A stretch of 10,465 bases of DNA from Poronia punctata (lineage: Eukaryota > Ascomycota > Sordariomycetes > Xylariales > Xylariaceae), in contig MU402024.1 of NCBI GenBank assembly GCA_022579005.1, positions 1 through 10,465 on the forward strand, given 5' to 3'. This document shows, one piece after another, positions 8,061 through 10,465 of this stretch. How positions within the stretch are numbered: the first letter of the stretch is position 1; every line of letters starts with the position of its first letter. Both the position numbers and the translations under genes were made by a program. The notes below the pieces were generated by a model. The model ran no database searches. It worked only from the letters and a program-made list of their open reading frames with translations, and was not told where the DNA came from.

Positions 8061-10465
8061 TACTTTTTTATTTAAAAAATAAGTAAGCTATAAATATAAT
8101 TAAATAAATTTTAAAAGTTTTTAGTAAGTTAATTTTATAAGCTAGTTTTTTTATTTCTTTTTATTTTTTAAAAGCTAGCGCGTTGCTAAAAGTATTTTTA
8201 AAAAAGTTGCCTAAGTAAGTAATATTTATAATAAAGCTAAAAGTAAACTTTATTTTTTTTGCTAAATTTAATTAGCTTATGTTTTTAATTATAATACTAT
8301 TTAGTATAAATAGTAGCAAAGTTTATAGCTAATTTTGCGTTTTATTAAAAGTAGATTTAAAAAGTATTTAATTTATTTAAATTTAATACTATTAAGGTTT
8401 TTTTTTTAACTATATAATAATATTATTAAATTTAAGCAGTTAGAATTTAAATAGTAGTTTATAAGCAAAGGCCTTAATAGTTTTAAAGTAATTATTATTT
8501 AAGTTTTATTATAATGCTAGCAATAATTTAGTTTATTTTTTTTAAGTGCTTAAAATAAAAATAGCATATTATTATTTTAACTATTTATTTTTTTTGTTTT
8601 AAAGCTTTATTTATTTATAAGTAGTATACTATTAATATTAAAAGTTTTATATTAAAACCTTTTTATAGCTTTTTTTAAAAAGCTAAAGTAAACTTTTAAT
8701 TTTAATTTAAAATAATACTTAATAAGACGCTTTAATTAGTTAGCAAAATTATTTAAGTAAATATAGCTACTTAGTTTTTTATAATATACTTTATATTATT
8801 AAGTATTAGTAGTAACTATTTAAATATAATATAAGTAGTTATTATTAAAGCATTAAAGTATTTATAGCTTTTTAGTTTTTAAAGTAAGTTAGCTAATTAA
8901 ACTTTTAAAAGCTTTATAATAAAGTTTATAGCAATAGTTTTTATAAAGTATAAATTTATTAGTTTTGTTGCTTAGTAAAATTTATATAGCTTTTTTTATA
9001 AAATAGTACAAAGTTTATATATATTATAATAGTTAATATACTTTTTAACTAGCTTTATTTTAAATTAAATTAAATATTAGTTTAAGTTTTATAATATATA
9101 TTATTTTTTAAAGTAATGTTTATTATTATATACTATTGCTATAAATATTACTACTATGCTTTTTAGTATATATAGCTTTTAGTTTTTTTTTTAGTTTATA
9201 TTATAATTTAAACTTTTAATAACTTTAAATAAGTAGCTAAGCTTTAAAAAGTTTATAATATTTTTATTATTGTTTTAAAAATTTTATAAAATTTAATAAT
9301 ATTTTAAGTTTTTTTTATAGCTTTTTAAAAAATAAAATTTTATTTTAAAGTTTATAATAATAATTGCTTTGCTAACTAACTATACTTAGTTAAGTATAGG
9401 TTTTTTATTTAATTTAATTACTTTGCTATTTTTGTTTACTTTATTAGTAATATTTTAAAGTTAGCTTAGCGCGTTTAAAATAAAGTTTAGTTGTTTTAAA
9501 AAATAATAAGTTTGTAAGCTATATTAAAAAAAGTAAATTAATATATTAACTAGCTTTTTATTTACTTTATTTATTAAAGCAATATTAAAGCTAGTTTAGT
9601 TAAATATTTTTTTAGTAACTAAATAGTTTATTAATATTACTACTAAGTTATTTAAAGCTTTAATTATTATTTTTAAACGTTTATAAGCTTATATTATATA
9701 TGCTACTTTTATTTTAAATAGTTTATATTTTAACTTTAATTAAAATAGTAATTAGCTTAAAAATATAATAAGTTTTATTTAAGTATTTAAAATAAAAGTA
9801 CTAAGTTATTATTTATAGCTTTTTTTAATATAAAATAATATAATGCTAAATTTTTATTTTAGCAAAGCGTTTACTTATATAAACAAGGCTTATGCTAAGT
9901 TATAATATTTAAAAATAGTATATATATAAATAAAGTTTTATATAGCTTAAAAAAAGCTAGTTTAGCTTTAATAAGTTTAAAATAAGTTAATTAAATATAA
10001 GCTTAATATTTTTTAAAATTGCTATTTAATACTTTTTTTTTTACGTTTTTTATTTAATAAGGCAGTTTTTTTTTATAAAAGTTTTATATATTAAGTATAG
10101 TATAGTAGCAATGTTTATAAAAATCTATTATTGCTAAGGTATTGTTTTAAAGCTTTTAAGTTGTTTAAAAATGCAAGGTTTTTAAAAGTAGCTAACTTAT
10201 GCTTAGTTATTAATATTTTAAAAAAGTTAACGAAAAATCTTAGTAGTTTTATAAAAAAATAGCTTAAAATAACTTTTTAAGTAATATTAAAATTTATTTT
10301 TGCTTAAATAAGTTAAATACTTTTTATAAGTATTTTAAGTAACTAGCTTTATAATTTAAAAATATAATATTATTATTAATAAAAGCTTTATAAAATAATT
10401 TATATAGCTTTAATATTTAATTTATAAAATATTAAATATAAGCTAGCAAGTTATAAAATTTTATA
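8061..10465. repeat. Heavily eroded right segment, probable repeat relic
   Basis: No gene is visible. Hand counts per 600 bases from 8401 give CA+TG of about 12, 12 and 14; TC+GA of 2, 0 and 1; CC+GG of 3, 1 and 4. That is close to the left arm. From about 8100 to 9400 the + strand is often richer in T than A, opposite to 3440-3960, which would fit relics lying in opposite orientations, though no homology between the two could be confirmed by eye. Small repeat structures include the inverted repeat at 8666-8685. The end of the window (10320-10465) is nearly pure A/T with AGCT words. Confidence 0.5.
8666..8685. repeat. Inverted repeat, 9-bp arms
   Basis: TAGCTTTTT at 8666-8674 and AAAAAGCTA at 8677-8685 with a 2-base spacer. 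It is made of the same AGCT plus homopolymer pieces as the other AAGCTT-type palindromes and is expected at some frequency in this composition. Confidence 0.45.

Larger units (their letters stand above)
1..10465. other. AT-rich, RIP-like hypermutated DNA without genes
   Basis: Seen: GC is roughly 10-22% along the window, and TAA/TAG on both strands closes reading frames within a few tens of codons. The surviving C and G sit almost entirely in ACT/AGT and GCT/AGC (AGCT is very frequent), whereas CA/TG, TC/GA and CC/GG are rare. Known: RIP in Pezizomycotina converts C to T, preferentially at CpA, in duplicated DNA on both strands, leaving TA-rich stop-filled relics. Inferred: this is a RIP-type AT-rich block of a filamentous ascomycete. 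CpG is not obviously depleted, so decay of methylated CpG is not the main cause. Alternatives are another cytosine-deaminating process with a 5' pyrimidine preference, or an unfamiliar AT-rich genome. The species cannot be told from the sequence. Confidence 0.8.

Noticed and set aside
8370..8450. Minus-strand reading around 8415-8435 giving a phenylalanine-Asn-Asn-Ile-Ile-Ile run that could be a mutated reverse-transcriptase Asp-Asp box
   Set aside because: The preceding residue does not fit Tyr, in-frame stops surround it, downstream residues do not line up with copia or gypsy families, and AAT-rich words are abundant here. A single short match in such DNA is not evidence.
1..10465. CRISPR array, tRNA, rRNA or bacterial operon
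   Set aside because: No regularly spaced identical repeats, no clover-leaf or T-loop consensus, no rRNA signature and no sustained reading frame were seen on either strand.
1..10465. Mitochondrial DNA or a naturally AT-rich protist genome
   Set aside because: Plain AT pressure would reduce all C/G contexts alike. Here TC/GA, CC/GG and CA/TG are selectively lost while AGC, ACT and CG persist, which points to context-dependent mutation. The frames are also closed, unlike AT-rich coding genomes.
1..10465. Many TATA-box-like and AATAAA-like words
   Set aside because: They are unavoidable at more than 80% A+T and have no gene beside them, so they are not called as promoters or polyadenylation signals.

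Overview
The window looks like a gene-free, extremely AT-rich stretch of nuclear DNA, probably from a filamentous ascomycete fungus, eroded by repeat-induced point mutation (RIP) or a very similar context-dependent C-to-T process. No tools were used and all counts are by eye. GC is about 11-12% at the left end, near 22% in the richest part (7.5-7.8 kb) and about 10% near the right end. The bias is specific. Bases C and G survive almost only in the contexts ACT/AGT and GCT/AGC. CpA/TpG, TpC/GpA and CpC/GpG are strongly depleted, while GpC and CpG are not. In the first 600 bases I count 8 CA+TG, 0 TC+GA and 0 CC+GG. Ordinary AT-rich genomes or organelles do not do this; strand-symmetric cytosine mutation does.

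Layout. 1-4800 is a heavily eroded left arm. Within it, 3440-3960 is purine-rich (A over T) on the + strand, and it switches to a T-rich tract at about 3990-4270 that holds a 32-bp tandem repeat (4170-4235). That repeat records the mutation process: its two copies differ only by three transitions, all in the depleted contexts. 4801 to about 8060 is a partly spared island where the depleted dinucleotides are roughly two to three times commoner. It carries most of the inverted and short tandem repeats seen: a GCATGC-centred dyad (4937-4973), a repeat cluster (5430-5585), a perfect 24-bp palindrome (5857-5880), an 11-bp-stem hairpin (6614-6640) and a 14-bp-stem hairpin (7534-7565). About 8060-10465 is a second heavily eroded arm, T-rich for much of its first half.

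No protein gene, tRNA, rRNA, CRISPR array, telomere repeat or recognisable transposon domain can be supported. TAA and TAG (TTA and CTA for the other strand) are so dense that reading frames close within a few tens of codons. The likeliest reading is two mutated repeat or transposon relics flanking a segment that was less repetitive, younger or less exposed to the mutator. An AT-rich centromeric or heterochromatic setting is plausible but unproven. What makes the window unusual is the two-sided context of the mutation: loss at pyrimidine-C as well as at CpA.
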